Shown: positions 7,818 to 16,532 of the stretch, piece by piece
Numbering within the stretch: position 1 is the stretch's first letter
Layout of the letters: the number at the start of each line of letters is the position of its first letter
DNA from: Methylococcales bacterium
GTDB lineage: Bacteria; Pseudomonadota; Gammaproteobacteria; Methylococcales; Methylomonadaceae
DNA length: 36,179 nt
Assembly: GCA_026399075.1 (NCBI GenBank)
Contig: JAPLRR010000011.1
Location: forward strand, 1 to 36,179
Reading direction: 5' to 3'
The notes under the pieces: generated by a model
The model's database searches: none
Told to the model about the DNA's origin: nothing
Seen by the model: only the letters and a program-made list of their open reading frames with translations
Position numbers and translations under genes: made by a program

Positions 7818-9953
7818 ATGTTTCAAGCAACTGCATCAGTTATTATTGCATTATTGATGGGTATTATTGGGGTTGGGTTTGTGCTTTGGCAAACTCGGCG
7901 GGTGTTGAGTTATGACCAAGGCAATGCCGCCATGCGCAAAATTGCGGCGGCTATCCAAGAAGGGGCTTCGGCGTTTTTGTCGCGTGAATATCGGGTGATT
8001 GCGATATTTGTGGTAATCGTCGCGACCATTATTGTCCTGTTTTTGCAATGGCAGACGGCCTTGTGTTTTGTCGTTGGGGCCATCGCTTCAGCAGGTGCAG
8101 GCTATTTGGGCATGTATGTCGCTGTGCGTGCGAATGTGCGTACTGCCGCAGCGGCCAGCCGTGGCTTGCACGAAGGTTTGCGGGTGGCTTTTGGTAGCGG
8201 TGCGATTATGGGCATGGCGGTGGTGAGTTTCAGCTTGATCGGCATGACGGTGTTGTATCTGGTCTTTAACGGTGATCCCGCGCAACTGACTTATATTACC
8301 GGTTTTGGTTTTGGTGCCAGCAGTATTGCCTTGTTTGCTAGGGTCGGTGGTGGCATTTACACCAAAGCGGCGGATGTGGGCGCTGATTTGGTCGGCAAGG
8401 TCGAAAAAGGCATCCCGGAAGATGATCCAAGAAATCCAGCGGTGATTGCTGATAACGTCGGTGACAATGTGGGTGATGTGGCCGGTATGGGCGCTGACTT
8501 GTTTGAAAGTTATAGCGGCTCCATTATTGCTGCCGCGACACTGGGTGCAGCTTTAGGGACGGATTCCGCCGCCGCATTTATCGGCTTGCCATTTTTGGTG
8601 GCAGCGGTTGGGGTTATTTCCAGCTTGTTTGGTATTTATATGGTAATTGGTGAAGAGCAGGATGTCACCCAAGCCAGCACTTTTTCCGCCGATACGGCGG
8701 TTGGCCGCACGGTGCATTTTTTACGGAAACAAGTGGCAAAAATCAATGAGAATGCCAGTCTTGAAGATTTATTGACGGCGTTGCGCCGTTCCGTTTGGGG
8801 TGCTTCTGTGGTGGTTTTGGGGCTGACTTTGTTGGTGGTTGTGTCATCTGGCGTTAGTTTCAATTATTGGTTAGTCATTGTGGTTGGCTTGATTGCCGGA
8901 AATGCCATTGCTTACGCGACCGAATACTTCACCTCATACACTGAAAAACCCACCCAAGCGATTGCCAATGCCACGCAAACCGGCGCGGCAACCACCATTA
9001 TTGAAGGCTTGGCGGTTGGTATGATGAGCACTGTGTTACCGGTGTTGATTGTTGCCGTGGCTATTTTGCTGAGCATTTGGTTGGGTTTTAAGGCCGATGG
9101 CACGATTGCCGCCGGATTATATGCGGTGGCTGTGGCCGGTGTTGGTATGTTAAGCACCTTGGGTGTGACCTTGGCGACTGACGCTTACGGCCCGGTTGCG
9201 GACAATGCGGGCGGTATTGCTGAAATGAGCCATTTGTCCAGCGAAGTTAGGCAACGCACAGATGCTTTGGATAGCTTGGGCAACACCACGGCTGCCACAG
9301 GCAAAGGCTTTGCAATCGGTTCGGCGATCTTAACTGCTTTGGCGTTGCTGGCGGCGTATGTGACTGCTGCAAAAATCGACAATTTGAATATCTTGGGCCC
9401 CACTATGTTGCCCGGTATTTTAATTGGCGCGATGATGCCGTATTTGTTCTCGGCCTTGACCATGATGGCCGTGGGTAAAGCCGCCCATGAAATCGTCTTT
9501 GAAGTGCGTAGGCAGTTCAACGTCATTCCGGGTTTGATGGAAGGCACAGGCGAGCCAGATTACAAAACCTGTATCGCCATCAGCACCGAAAGTGCCTTAC
9601 GGGAAATGATATTACCCGGCTCTTTGGCCGTGGTTGTGCCGTTGGTGGTTGGTTTTGTGTTGGGTAAAGAAGCCCTCGCGGGCCTGTTGGTGGGCACTAT
9701 GTCATCCGGCTTTTTATTGGCAGTGATGATGGCCAATGCTGGCGGTGCTTGGGACAATGCCAAAAAATGGATAGAAACCGGACAATACGGCGGTAAGGGG
9801 TCTGATGCCCATAAAGCCGCTGTGGTGGGTGACACCGTTGGCGACCCGTTCAAAGACACTAGCGGCCCGTCCTTGAATATCCTGATCAAACTGATGACTA
9901 TCGTCAGCTTGGTGTTTGCGACTTCATTTGGTTCAGGGTGGTTAAGCTTTTAA
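7818..9953 (+). CDS. hppA: membrane-bound ion-translocating pyrophosphatase
   Basis: The 711-residue polytopic protein (about 16 membrane segments) hydrolyses pyrophosphate and pumps H+ or Na+. The substrate-binding signatures are present: [11 protein letters not shown], the [20 protein letters not shown] loop, and the C-terminal [14 protein letters not shown]. The potassium switch reads [10 protein letters not shown] with Ala492 and Gly495, the residues of the K+-dependent subfamily (Lys and Thr in the K+-independent one). Glu230 in LFESY is in the place where Na+-pumping and some H+-pumping enzymes carry glutamate, so the ion cannot be settled. The ATG at 7818 follows GAGGAG and AGGGGG. It fits a metabolism using PPi as energy currency, as in methanotrophs with PPi-dependent phosphofructokinase (background knowledge). 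Confidence 0.95.
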   Translation: MFQATASVIIALLMGIIGVGFVLWQTRRVLSYDQGNAAMRKIAAAIQEGASAFLSREYRVIAIFVVIVATIIVLFLQWQTALCFVVGAIASAGAGYLGMYVAVRANVRTAAAASRGLHEGLRVAFGSGAIMGMAVVSFSLIGMTVLYLVFNGDPAQLTYITGFGFGASSIALFARVGGGIYTKAADVGADLVGKVEKGIPEDDPRNPAVIADNVGDNVGDVAGMGADLFESYSGSIIAAATLGAALGTDSAAAFIGLPFLVAAVGVISSLFGIYMVIGEEQDVTQASTFSADTAVGRTVHFLRKQVAKINENASLEDLLTALRRSVWGASVVVLGLTLLVVVSSGVSFNYWLVIVVGLIAGNAIAYATEYFTSYTEKPTQAIANATQTGAATTIIEGLAVGMMSTVLPVLIVAVAILLSIWLGFKADGTIAAGLYAVAVAGVGMLSTLGVTLATDAYGPVADNAGGIAEMSHLSSEVRQRTDALDSLGNTTAATGKGFAIGSAILTALALLAAYVTAAKIDNLNILGPTMLPGILIGAMMPYLFSALTMMAVGKAAHEIVFEVRRQFNVIPGLMEGTGEPDYKTCIAISTESALREMILPGSLAVVVPLVVGFVLGKEALAGLLVGTMSSGFLLAVMMANAGGAWDNAKKWIETGQYGGKGSDAHKAAVVGDTVGDPFKDTSGPSLNILIKLMTIVSLVFATSFGSGWLSF

Positions 9954-10019
9954 GGTTGATTGGGCATTAAACAGGAATGCAACAGGCGTAGGGCTTGCCA
10001 TTTAAGGTCTGATGGCATA

Positions 10020-10048
10020 AACGGCAACGTCTAAAGCCGTTGCACTCC
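10020..10048. repeat. half copy of the ACGGCAATGTCTAAAGCC dispersed repeat
   Basis: ACGGCAACGTCTAAAGCCGT and the following TGCACTCC match the right half of the palindromic element at 26124-26186 with two changes. The left half is absent. It lies downstream of hppA, in the 290-bp gap 9954-10243 that contains no gene. Confidence 0.6.
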
Positions 10049-10052
10049 TGGG

Positions 10053-10192
10053 CTACCAACTTAAAGCGGGACATTCGCGAAGCTTAACCGTTCGCCCTGA
10101 GCTTGTCGAAGGGTGAACGGTCAAGCCGTTCATGGTTCGGCAAGCTCACCACGAACGGCTTAACCTTAAACTGTCCCTCATTAAGTTGGTAG
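10053..10192. mobile_element. 140-bp MITE-like element with 21-bp terminal inverted repeats
   Basis: The ends read CTACCAACTTAAAGCGGGACA and, inverted, the same with two changes (19 of 21). Inside is a second palindrome built from CCGTTCGCCCTGAGCTTGTC and its relative ending GAACGG, a motif I have seen as a common REP in proteobacteria. Near-identical CACTCC(T/C)GG strings flank it at 10043-10051 and 10195-10203 and could be a target duplication. It has no coding capacity. It sits between the convergent hppA and holC genes and may terminate both. Confidence 0.6.
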
Positions 10193-10243
10193 TCCACTCC
10201 CGGACACAAACACCGAACCCTTTTCGCATTTAGCCGTTTGGTT

Positions 10244-10678
10244 TTATTGCCAATCTTTATGGATGGTAATTTCCATGCCGGACTGTTGATATTGGCGGTA
10301 ACGGTTTCTGCCTGCGGCTTTGGTGGTTTCGCTGTTGTCCAGTATTTCTAGGATGCGTTCGGTTTGTGGACTGATTTCCGGGTAGTTTGCCGACAGGTTG
10401 AACAAGGTTTTTTGCCAACCTTCCGGTGGGTTTAAGGAACCGATCAGGATGGTTTTTTCAAACGCGGGCAGGTCGCCAGTGTATAGTTGGTGCGGGATGA
10501 AACTGCCTGCCCTGAAAGTCCAGAGCAGGTCGTCCAAAAGGTAGCTTTGTTCGGTATTGTCCGTCAAAACATAACAAAAACTGCCGCTACGGTAAGCTTT
10601 TTCCATCAGTTTGCAAGCAAACAAATAGCGCTCCGGTAAGGAACTGGTCGGCAGTATATAAAAGCTGACTTCAGCCAT
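10244..10678 (-). CDS. holC: DNA polymerase III chi subunit
   Basis: The protein has 144 residues, the usual size of HolC. It begins [10 protein letters not shown] and contains the conserved LACKL-like first helix ([12 protein letters not shown]) and [16 protein letters not shown], which is close to the family signature LWTF...SFIPH. Chi binds the psi subunit of the clamp loader and the C-terminal tail of single-strand-binding protein. The start overlaps the 3' end of pepA by eight bases, the gene order seen in most gammaproteobacteria (pepA-holC), which supports co-transcription from pepA. Confidence 0.93.
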   Translation of the reverse strand: MAEVSFYILPTSSLPERYLFACKLMEKAYRSGSFCYVLTDNTEQSYLLDDLLWTFRAGSFIPHQLYTGDLPAFEKTILIGSLNPPEGWQKTLFNLSANYPEISPQTERILEILDNSETTKAAGRNRYRQYQQSGMEITIHKDWQ

Positions 10679-12158
10679 ACGCCCGGTTTATGAGGTATTG
10701 GCTCAATAAGGGGACAGGGCGGCCAGTTGCGCCTTTATTGGGGCCAGTGCGCCACGCGGTGCCAGCAATATCCAGATGCGCCCAATGGAAGTTTTCGGCA
10801 AATTGCGACAGAAAACAGGCGGCGGTGATGGTGCCTGCGTCTTTGCCGCCAATATTGGCTAGGTCGGCAAAATTGGATTTCAGTTGCTCCTGATATTCTT
10901 CCCACAAAGGCAAGCGCCACAGGCTATCAATGGCGGTTTCACTGGCTGCCAACAAATCGTTGCACAAGGCATCATTATTGCCCAACAAGCCGCTGGGGAC
11001 GCGGCCTAAAGCCACTAAACAAGCGCCTGTCAGAGTGGCCATGTCAATCACCACATCGGGGGTGAATTTTTCGGCATAGGTTAAGGTGTCGCAGAGTAAT
11101 AAACGGCCTTCTGCGTCGGTGTTCAGCACCTCGATAGTTTTGCCGGACATGCTGGTCAAAATGTCGCCGGGTTTATTGGCATCACCATCGGGCATGTTCT
11201 CTGAGCTGGGCACCAAACCGACGATGTTCAGGGGTAGTTGCATCTGTGCCGCAGCCAGCATTGTGCCTAAGACTGATGCCCCGCCGCACATGTCGTATTT
11301 CATTTCGTCCATGCCCAGGCCGGGTTTTAAGGAAATACCGCCAGCATCAAAGGTAAGGCCTTTGCCAATTAACACGATGGGCTTGGCATTTTTTTCGCCG
11401 CCTTGGTAATTGAGGGTGATCAATTTGGCAGGTTGGCGGCTGCCGCGTGAAACCGATAATAAGGCCCCCATGCCCAGCTTTTCCATATCCGCTTCTTCAA
11501 GGACGCTCACCGCCAAGCTGGGGTATTTTTTACCCAGTTCAAAGGCTTGTTCGGCCAAGAAGCTTGGGGTACAAATATTGCCGGGCAAATCAGCCAAATG
11601 TTTGGTCAGATTGATGCCGTCGGCAATGGCTTGGCCTTGTCTCAGGCCAGATTGGGCTAAATCGAGATCGGCTTCAGGCGCGATGACACTGAGTTTTTCA
11701 AGTTGGCTTTCCGTTTCTTTGTTGGTTTTGCAAGCGGTGAACTGGTAGGCGGCATCACTGAAGACTTCAACGATTTGCCGGGTTTTCCACTGCCAGTCTG
11801 CGGCGGTGACAGTACATTCAGCGAGGCTACAGACAACCGATTTTATCGGTGTTTTTTTCAGGCTGGTAGCGGCGGCCAGCAGCGCTTTACGGTAATTTTT
11901 AGCGGATAGCGCTTGGTTTTCGCCTAGGCCAACTAACAAAATACGCTCGATAGAACTGCTGGGGATGGCATTAATCAAGACAGTTTCGCCAATTTTTCCA
12001 CTGATGTCACCGCGACCCAAAATTTTATCGATTAGCCCTTGCGTATTTTGGTTGGCAATGCCTGCTGACGCGCCTAGGATTTGGTTTTGGTAAACACCGA
12101 CAATCAGGCAATCACAAGTTAAGGTGTCTAACGGTGCGGTCTCAATAGCATAGTCCAT
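10671..12158 (-). CDS. pepA: leucyl aminopeptidase (M17)
   Basis: This cytosolic hexameric zinc/manganese aminopeptidase has 495 residues from the ATG at 12158 ([13 protein letters not shown]). That start matches the normal family N-terminus, while a 21-residue extension to 12221 would be atypical. GAG lies six bases before this ATG. The catalytic domain carries [15 protein letters not shown] (metal-binding Lys and Asp), [13 protein letters not shown], and the M17 signature [10 protein letters not shown] with its catalytic Arg. In enterobacteria PepA is also a DNA-binding protein for Xer recombination and carAB control; whether that holds here is not visible. The lptF/lptG genes that often lie divergently upstream are absent; a repeat field occupies that space. 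Confidence 0.95.
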   Translation of the reverse strand: MDYAIETAPLDTLTCDCLIVGVYQNQILGASAGIANQNTQGLIDKILGRGDISGKIGETVLINAIPSSSIERILLVGLGENQALSAKNYRKALLAAATSLKKTPIKSVVCSLAECTVTAADWQWKTRQIVEVFSDAAYQFTACKTNKETESQLEKLSVIAPEADLDLAQSGLRQGQAIADGINLTKHLADLPGNICTPSFLAEQAFELGKKYPSLAVSVLEEADMEKLGMGALLSVSRGSRQPAKLITLNYQGGEKNAKPIVLIGKGLTFDAGGISLKPGLGMDEMKYDMCGGASVLGTMLAAAQMQLPLNIVGLVPSSENMPDGDANKPGDILTSMSGKTIEVLNTDAEGRLLLCDTLTYAEKFTPDVVIDMATLTGACLVALGRVPSGLLGNNDALCNDLLAASETAIDSLWRLPLWEEYQEQLKSNFADLANIGGKDAGTITAACFLSQFAENFHWAHLDIAGTAWRTGPNKGATGRPVPLLSQYLINRAYG

Positions 12159-12337
12159 AATGTACTCATAAATAGTGCTGAAAAAGGTCTTGTCGTGACT
12201 GGGCGGCGGAGGGCGCATCAAGACAAGCGGGTTAGCTGTGGATTATACAACCAATAAGCCCGCTAAACAGCCACTGCGGTTTATTAAATCAGGAATGGGG
12301 TTAAGGCGGGTGATCGGTGGGAAGTTTAGGCGTGTGG

Positions 12338-12364
12338 TCGGGCAACAGTTTTATCGTTGCCCGA
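12338..12364. repeat. hairpin TCGGGCAAC
   Basis: A perfect 9-bp inverted repeat (TCGGGCAAC / GTTGCCCGA) with a 9-base loop. It opens the 614-bp non-coding stretch 12159-12772 upstream of pepA and downstream of the Roadblock gene. It has no T-run, so it is more likely a REP unit than a terminator. Confidence 0.6.
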
Positions 12365-12427
12365 CAATGCGGTGTTCGTTGATATAACAGCAACGATATC
12401 CGAACAGCCCGTAGGGTCTATAGCCGC

Positions 12428-12524
12428 TAGCGCCATACACCAAAATAGCCGCCCACACCGCACAGGCTTAAGGAGGGCAAGTTGATGGCTGGTGTAAGGT
12501 GGGGGCAATCGGTGTATGGCGCTA
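12428..12524. repeat. inverted pair of GGTGTATGGCGCTA
   Basis: TAGCGCCATACACC (12428-12441) and GGTGTATGGCGCTA (12511-12524) are perfect 14-bp inverted copies. A third, related half-site (CGCTTATACACC) follows at 12648-12659, beyond the insertion element that begins at 12526. The pieces look like a REP family whose units are palindromes of this motif. Confidence 0.65.
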
Positions 12525-12525
12525 C

Positions 12526-12644
12526 GAGACTGTGAAAGTATTCCGAAATTAGGCAAAAATACGATTTTCGACCACCAAGAATCAATGGCTTACAGCATAT
12601 TTTCCGCTGTTTTTAGTGATTTTTTGCAATACTTTCACAGTCTC
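12526..12644. mobile_element. 119-bp MITE with perfect 17-bp inverted ends and CTAC target duplication
   Basis: The ends are GAGACTGTGAAAGTATT and its exact reverse complement. CTAC occurs directly outside both ends (12522-12525 and 12645-12648). The interior (85 bp) is AT-rich and non-coding. Removing the element and one CTAC joins GGTGTATGGCG-CTAC-GCTTATACACC, which is a near-palindrome, so the element appears to have entered the tip of a REP hairpin. The parent transposase is not in the window. Confidence 0.7.
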
Positions 12645-12772
12645 CTACGCTTATACACCCTACATTCTAAGGGCAATGGTTGGGGAATTTTTGCGGTTGG
12701 GAGACACAGCAAAACACCAAGCGAATAAGGTTTGGGTTGGTCACCGCTTAGCCGTTAGGGTTTTTGCTGGTT

Positions 12773-13141
12773 TTATTGGGCGGCGCTAGGCATAGCAGCC
12801 ACGCTGTCTTTGATACTGATCATCTGTTGCAAAATGGCTTCCGTATCGGCCCCGGCTTGGGTGACGGTTATCAATAGGGCATCATCGTCTTGTAAAGTCA
12901 GTAATACATGGCCTTGTTCGCCTTCAACGATGATGTGCTTGATTTTCCCACCCACCAGTTTGCTGATGCAATGGTTACCCGTTGCAAAAAGGGCGGCACC
13001 CATTGCACTGATTTTATCTTCATCCAGTACATCAGGCTTATCTTGCGCGGAATAGGCCAGTGCCAGCCCGTCTTTGGAGGTGACGGCGGAGCCTTTGATT
13101 TGGCTGTCGGTGTCATTTAATTTGGCAAGTATGCTGAGCAT
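12773..13141 (-). CDS. Roadblock/LC7 domain protein
   Basis: This single-domain protein has 122 residues. The pattern fits the Roadblock/LC7 fold: an N-terminal helix, then IKGSAVTSKDGLALAYS, DEDKISAMGAALFATGNH, and the strand pair IKHIIVEGEQGHVLL / DDALLITVTQ. Bacterial Roadblock proteins such as MglB act as GTPase-activating partners of small Ras-like GTPases. No GTPase gene is present in this window, so the partner is unknown. AGGA lies six bases before the ATG. Two tiny frames precede it at short spacing (13157-13488) and may form an operon with it. Confidence 0.8.
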   Translation of the reverse strand: MLSILAKLNDTDSQIKGSAVTSKDGLALAYSAQDKPDVLDEDKISAMGAALFATGNHCISKLVGGKIKHIIVEGEQGHVLLTLQDDDALLITVTQAGADTEAILQQMISIKDSVAAMPSAAQ

Positions 13142-13156
13142 GATGGTGTCCTATGT

Positions 13157-13339
13157 CTACAGTGCAAAGAGTGGTATTTCCATACCCAAGCTGTGGAAGC
13201 TGGCGCTTATGGATTCCCAATTATCAGTTATTGCAACTTTAAAAGCAATGGTTTGCATTTGCAGTTTCATCAGTGATGAGCTGGCGTTTATTTCATTGGG
13301 CAAATTAAATTCTTGTGCTTGGGATAAGCATTGAGCCAA
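13157..13339 (-). CDS. possible small protein upstream of the Roadblock gene
   Basis: The frame has 60 residues from a TTG at 13339 and no clear ribosome-binding site. It contains NLPNEINASSSLMKLQMQTI and ends GMEIPLFAL; the composition is protein-like with alternating amphipathic helices. It begins 11 bases after the stop of the 45-residue frame at 13351-13488 and ends 15 bases before the Roadblock start, and this tight packing is the main support. No family is recognised. Confidence 0.35.
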   Translation of the reverse strand: MAQCLSQAQEFNLPNEINASSSLMKLQMQTIAFKVAITDNWESISASFHSLGMEIPLFAL

Positions 13340-13350
13340 AGCAGTGAGGT

Positions 13351-13488
13351 TTAGCCCAAGCGAAAGAATTCTTTCAACAAAATTTCAACACTGTAACTGA
13401 CCAGCAAACTAATAAGCCCCATTGATAGGGAAATTGGCAGGATATTGGCAGTGCTTAGCCAGCTGTTTTTGACTGTTGGTTTATTCAT
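13351..13488 (-). CDS. 45-residue single-pass membrane protein (short ORF)
   Basis: On the minus strand from ATG at 13488 the frame reads MNKPTVKNSWLSTANILPIS, then a hydrophobic segment (MGLISLLVSYSVEILL), and ends KEFFRLG before TAA at 13351. This is a short cytoplasmic tail, one membrane helix and a basic C-terminus. GGGG and AAGGG lie shortly before the ATG. It could anchor the Roadblock protein or a partner at the membrane; that is an inference from gene order alone. Confidence 0.45.
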   Translation of the reverse strand: MNKPTVKNSWLSTANILPISLSMGLISLLVSYSVEILLKEFFRLG

Positions 13489-13587
13489 GGCCCTTAGCCC
13501 CATTTGGTAAAGTTTGGGCGATTATGGCATTGCTACGTTAAAGCATGATGACAAGGCCCTGATTTTTGGCTTGCCCCTAGCGATTTG

Positions 13588-15357
13588 TCAATCCTCAGCC
13601 TGGTCTATCCGAAAGCCTTCCAGCATGGCTTTGTTAGTACCGGGCATTATTGAGGCAACATAAATATGGTTGTTGGAGACTAAGGGCGAGGAAATTTGCC
13701 GCCCAGCACCTTTTAATGATTGTTTGGCGACTAAGGTGCCATCTTTAATGCGTATGCCATACAGCGTGCCTTGCCGGCCAATGTCCACCACCCACACGCT
13801 GGCATCGTTGTTTTTATCGGGTTTGGCCAGCACGGGTAAAGAGGGGTGGCTTCTGAAGGTGCTTAGCGCTTCCAGGCTTTTTGGGTCGGGAAATTGCCAA
13901 AAGTGCTTAAATTTTGGCTGACCGTTTTCTAGCACCACCTTTAAGGCGACCAGCCCTGCCGGATGGGTTTTATCGGCTACAAAGGTCGGGATAACCACCA
14001 CTGGGGTATCATCAATGGTTTGCGCCACGGCTTGGGTGACTATCATGCCCATCCAATCAAACTTACACTGATCAACAAGCGTCCCACACAAGTCCACAAT
14101 TTGTAGGCGGTCATATTGGGTGCCCAAATGGTCTGCATCAAGCAAATAGACACTGCCATCTTTACTGGGCTGCACCAATACCGATAAGCCATTGGCCATA
14201 TTAACCTTGGTCGGGGCACTGCCACCCAAATCATAATCCATCCAAGCCAGGCATTCATAAAATGATTTGCCGTCACATTCGCCTGAGGCGGGTTTAAGGG
14301 GGGTGCTGCCTTTAGGCAGGCGTGGGATGAACAGATTTTGACAGGAAGCCAAGCAGGCATGGTCGGGATCAACCGGATTGAATTTGGCACACAATTTTGC
14401 ATCGCAGGCGGCATCAAACACCAGGCCGGGTTTTACCCGCATCAGCGCATTGGCATAGTCATGGCGGTTTAGGTCAGTTTGTCCGTTTCCGGTGGGCACA
14501 ATGATTTCATAGCTATCATGGCTAGGATAAATTTGTGGCCCAGCCGGTGTCCAAATGCCACCCCCGCAGACCATTTCCTGATTGCCATATTCCCGGGTGA
14601 CGGGGCAATCAGATTCGGGCGTGGTCAATAACACACTGCTGATGACTGGTTTTGCAGCTTGGTCGGCAGCCGCAAAGCTGGAATCGTGCCACGCTTCCAA
14701 ATCAATCTCAAATAACCAACCGTGATAAGGCTGTTCATCGCCAGAATTGCCAAACGCTGCATAAATAAAACTGCCTGCTGAATCTGGTTTGGGGGCATAT
14801 TTTAAGGCGGCATGGGAAAAGGCGGTAGGTGGGTTGAATTTTATGGTGCTTAGGCCGTCTGCACTGGGTTTTTCTGCGTTTAGCACCAGCACGGGAAAAT
14901 CTGGGTCTAAACGCTGTTTAAGCAGATCGATCACCGCCATACGATGGCTAGTGCGTAGACCTTTTTCCCAGCACTGATAAATGATTATGAGTTTGTCGCC
15001 GATGATTAGCGGGGTGGAAATCAAATGCGCCAGGTGGCCTTCAGGTGTAGGGACGTTGATTTGCCACACCAATACCCCGGTTTCCGCATCTAAAGCGGCC
15101 ACTAAGCCATTGGAGGAAGGGGCGATGACTAAGGGCTTGCCAGTTGACGTATCCAAGATAGGCGAGGCGATAATGCTGTCGGTAAAGGTGATGGACGGAT
15201 GTGCATCGGTGGGGAATAGCGGGGTCAAGCGATAATGTTCAGCCGGGTTGGGCTGGACATAAAAGAAGTTGGCTGAAAACAGTAATGCCAAACTTGCCAA
15301 GATGACAATTACAGCAAAAAACTGGGGTAATGCGAATTTGATGGCGATGTTGTTCAA
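13588..15357 (-). CDS. membrane-anchored periplasmic PQQ-type beta-propeller protein
   Basis: The protein has 589 residues. A signal anchor (about residues 8-30, FFAVIVILASLALLFSANFF) places the rest in the periplasm. The body shows propeller blades with the PQQ-repeat motif (GLVAALDAETGVLVWQINVP, GSVYLLDADHLGTQ, GTLYGIRIKDGTLVAKQ) and an eight-cysteine region at about residues 255-385, suggesting disulfides. I do not see the Asp/Cys-Cys active site of methanol dehydrogenases, so an enzymatic role is unsupported; it may be a structural quinoprotein-like domain or bind a ligand. The only suitable start is TTG at 15357 with GAG about seven bases before it. It is transcribed towards the Roadblock cluster, 100 bp away. 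Confidence 0.7.
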   Translation of the reverse strand: MNNIAIKFALPQFFAVIVILASLALLFSANFFYVQPNPAEHYRLTPLFPTDAHPSITFTDSIIASPILDTSTGKPLVIAPSSNGLVAALDAETGVLVWQINVPTPEGHLAHLISTPLIIGDKLIIIYQCWEKGLRTSHRMAVIDLLKQRLDPDFPVLVLNAEKPSADGLSTIKFNPPTAFSHAALKYAPKPDSAGSFIYAAFGNSGDEQPYHGWLFEIDLEAWHDSSFAAADQAAKPVISSVLLTTPESDCPVTREYGNQEMVCGGGIWTPAGPQIYPSHDSYEIIVPTGNGQTDLNRHDYANALMRVKPGLVFDAACDAKLCAKFNPVDPDHACLASCQNLFIPRLPKGSTPLKPASGECDGKSFYECLAWMDYDLGGSAPTKVNMANGLSVLVQPSKDGSVYLLDADHLGTQYDRLQIVDLCGTLVDQCKFDWMGMIVTQAVAQTIDDTPVVVIPTFVADKTHPAGLVALKVVLENGQPKFKHFWQFPDPKSLEALSTFRSHPSLPVLAKPDKNNDASVWVVDIGRQGTLYGIRIKDGTLVAKQSLKGAGRQISSPLVSNNHIYVASIMPGTNKAMLEGFRIDQAED

Positions 15358-15437
15358 GCGCGGCTCGTAGGAAGAAAAAAATACCTTCCTACTATACTGA
15401 TGGCGTATGACAAGATTGTGAAAGAAAAATATCTGGT

Positions 15438-16520
15438 TTAGAGCAACACCTTGTCACGCTGAACCTTGGCCCAGTCATACACCAAAGGCTGACAGGTTTT
15501 ACAAGCTTGGGCACTAATCAAGTCTTGGATGGTTTTTATACGTCCGGCGGTATCTGGGTGGGAAGAAATCCATTCGGGTGGGTTGGCACCGGGTTCTTTT
15601 TCGAGTTTTTGTAAAAATGTCACCATGCCGCCGGGGGCAATATTGGCATTGATTAAAGCTTGCAAGCCTAAACGGTCGGCTTCATCTTCCTTATCGCGGC
15701 TAAAAAACATGCCGCCCAGTTCATGGGTAATCATTGCCATGGGTGTGCTGACATCGCCTAAAAACACCATGAGCACAGTTGCCCAGCCCAAATTATCCAC
15801 CATGCTTTTTAGGGCATGGCGTTGCTCCACATGCTGCACTTCATGGGCCAATACAGCGGCCAGCTCATCTGGCTTATCTATTTTAGTGAGCAGTGCTGAA
15901 TGGACGATGATCACACCGCCGGGCAGGGCAAAGGCATTGACGGTTTTCTCTTTTTTTATCAACCATTGGTAGTGGTAAGCGGAGTTTTTAGTCAGCCGTT
16001 TACCGATGGATTGAACCGCCTCAAAAGCCGGGCCTTTGCTGATTAAGGGTTCATCGGTTTCCATTTGCGCCAACACCGACTTGCCAAATTGTTCTTCTTG
16101 GGCAACAGTGATATGGCTGACCAACCAACAAACCACTTGGTCATAATGCCACCATAATAAAACCACCGACAAGACACAAACCCCTGTGATGGCCGCCAAG
16201 CTAGACCAGACCAAATGGATGCGGCGCTTACGTTGATGCCATACCCTACATTGTTTTTGTAGCGATGGCGGCGCGTGGGCCAGCACAAAGGCAATGTCCG
16301 TTTTAGTAGCCAGTTTGAGTGCACATTCGCCGCCGAATTCATCTTGCCATGCCAAAAAAAACGCATCGTGCTCAAAGCCGCCGACACTCATGGTGATGTC
16401 AGCAACATTAACTGATATGTCTACAGGCGCTATCACTAGCTTGCTACCGAGGAAATAAGCCTCGGCTAGGCTGCCTAAAGGCTGGCCAGGACTATAATAG
16501 GTTGCGCTGAACGTTTGCAT
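15438..16520 (-). CDS. M48-family membrane metallopeptidase
   Basis: The protein has 360 residues. A cytoplasmic N-terminal domain of about 100 residues (with the beta-rich AIM24-neighbour type start PGQPLGSLAEAYFLGSKLVI) precedes one membrane segment (about 103-124). The catalytic domain carries the zinc motif HEVQH (His226, Glu227, His230) and the third ligand Glu280 in KEDEADRLG. Membrane M48 enzymes (HtpX, BepA, LoiP) degrade misfolded membrane or envelope proteins. It follows the AIM24-family gene after a 12-bp gap on the same strand, so they are likely co-transcribed. Substrate unknown. Confidence 0.85.
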   Translation of the reverse strand: MQTFSATYYSPGQPLGSLAEAYFLGSKLVIAPVDISVNVADITMSVGGFEHDAFFLAWQDEFGGECALKLATKTDIAFVLAHAPPSLQKQCRVWHQRKRRIHLVWSSLAAITGVCVLSVVLLWWHYDQVVCWLVSHITVAQEEQFGKSVLAQMETDEPLISKGPAFEAVQSIGKRLTKNSAYHYQWLIKKEKTVNAFALPGGVIIVHSALLTKIDKPDELAAVLAHEVQHVEQRHALKSMVDNLGWATVLMVFLGDVSTPMAMITHELGGMFFSRDKEDEADRLGLQALINANIAPGGMVTFLQKLEKEPGANPPEWISSHPDTAGRIKTIQDLISAQACKTCQPLVYDWAKVQRDKVLL

Positions 16521-16532
16521 GGGTAGGCTAGC

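Noticed and set aside
12326..12556. 76-residue minus-strand frame upstream of pepA
   Set aside because: It consists mostly of repeat palindromes and crosses the end of the 119-bp MITE.
13588..15357. PQQ-dependent alcohol or methanol dehydrogenase
   Set aside because: Blades are present but the vicinal Cys pair, catalytic Asp and metal-binding residues of those enzymes are not recognisable, and the protein is anchored by an N-terminal membrane segment.
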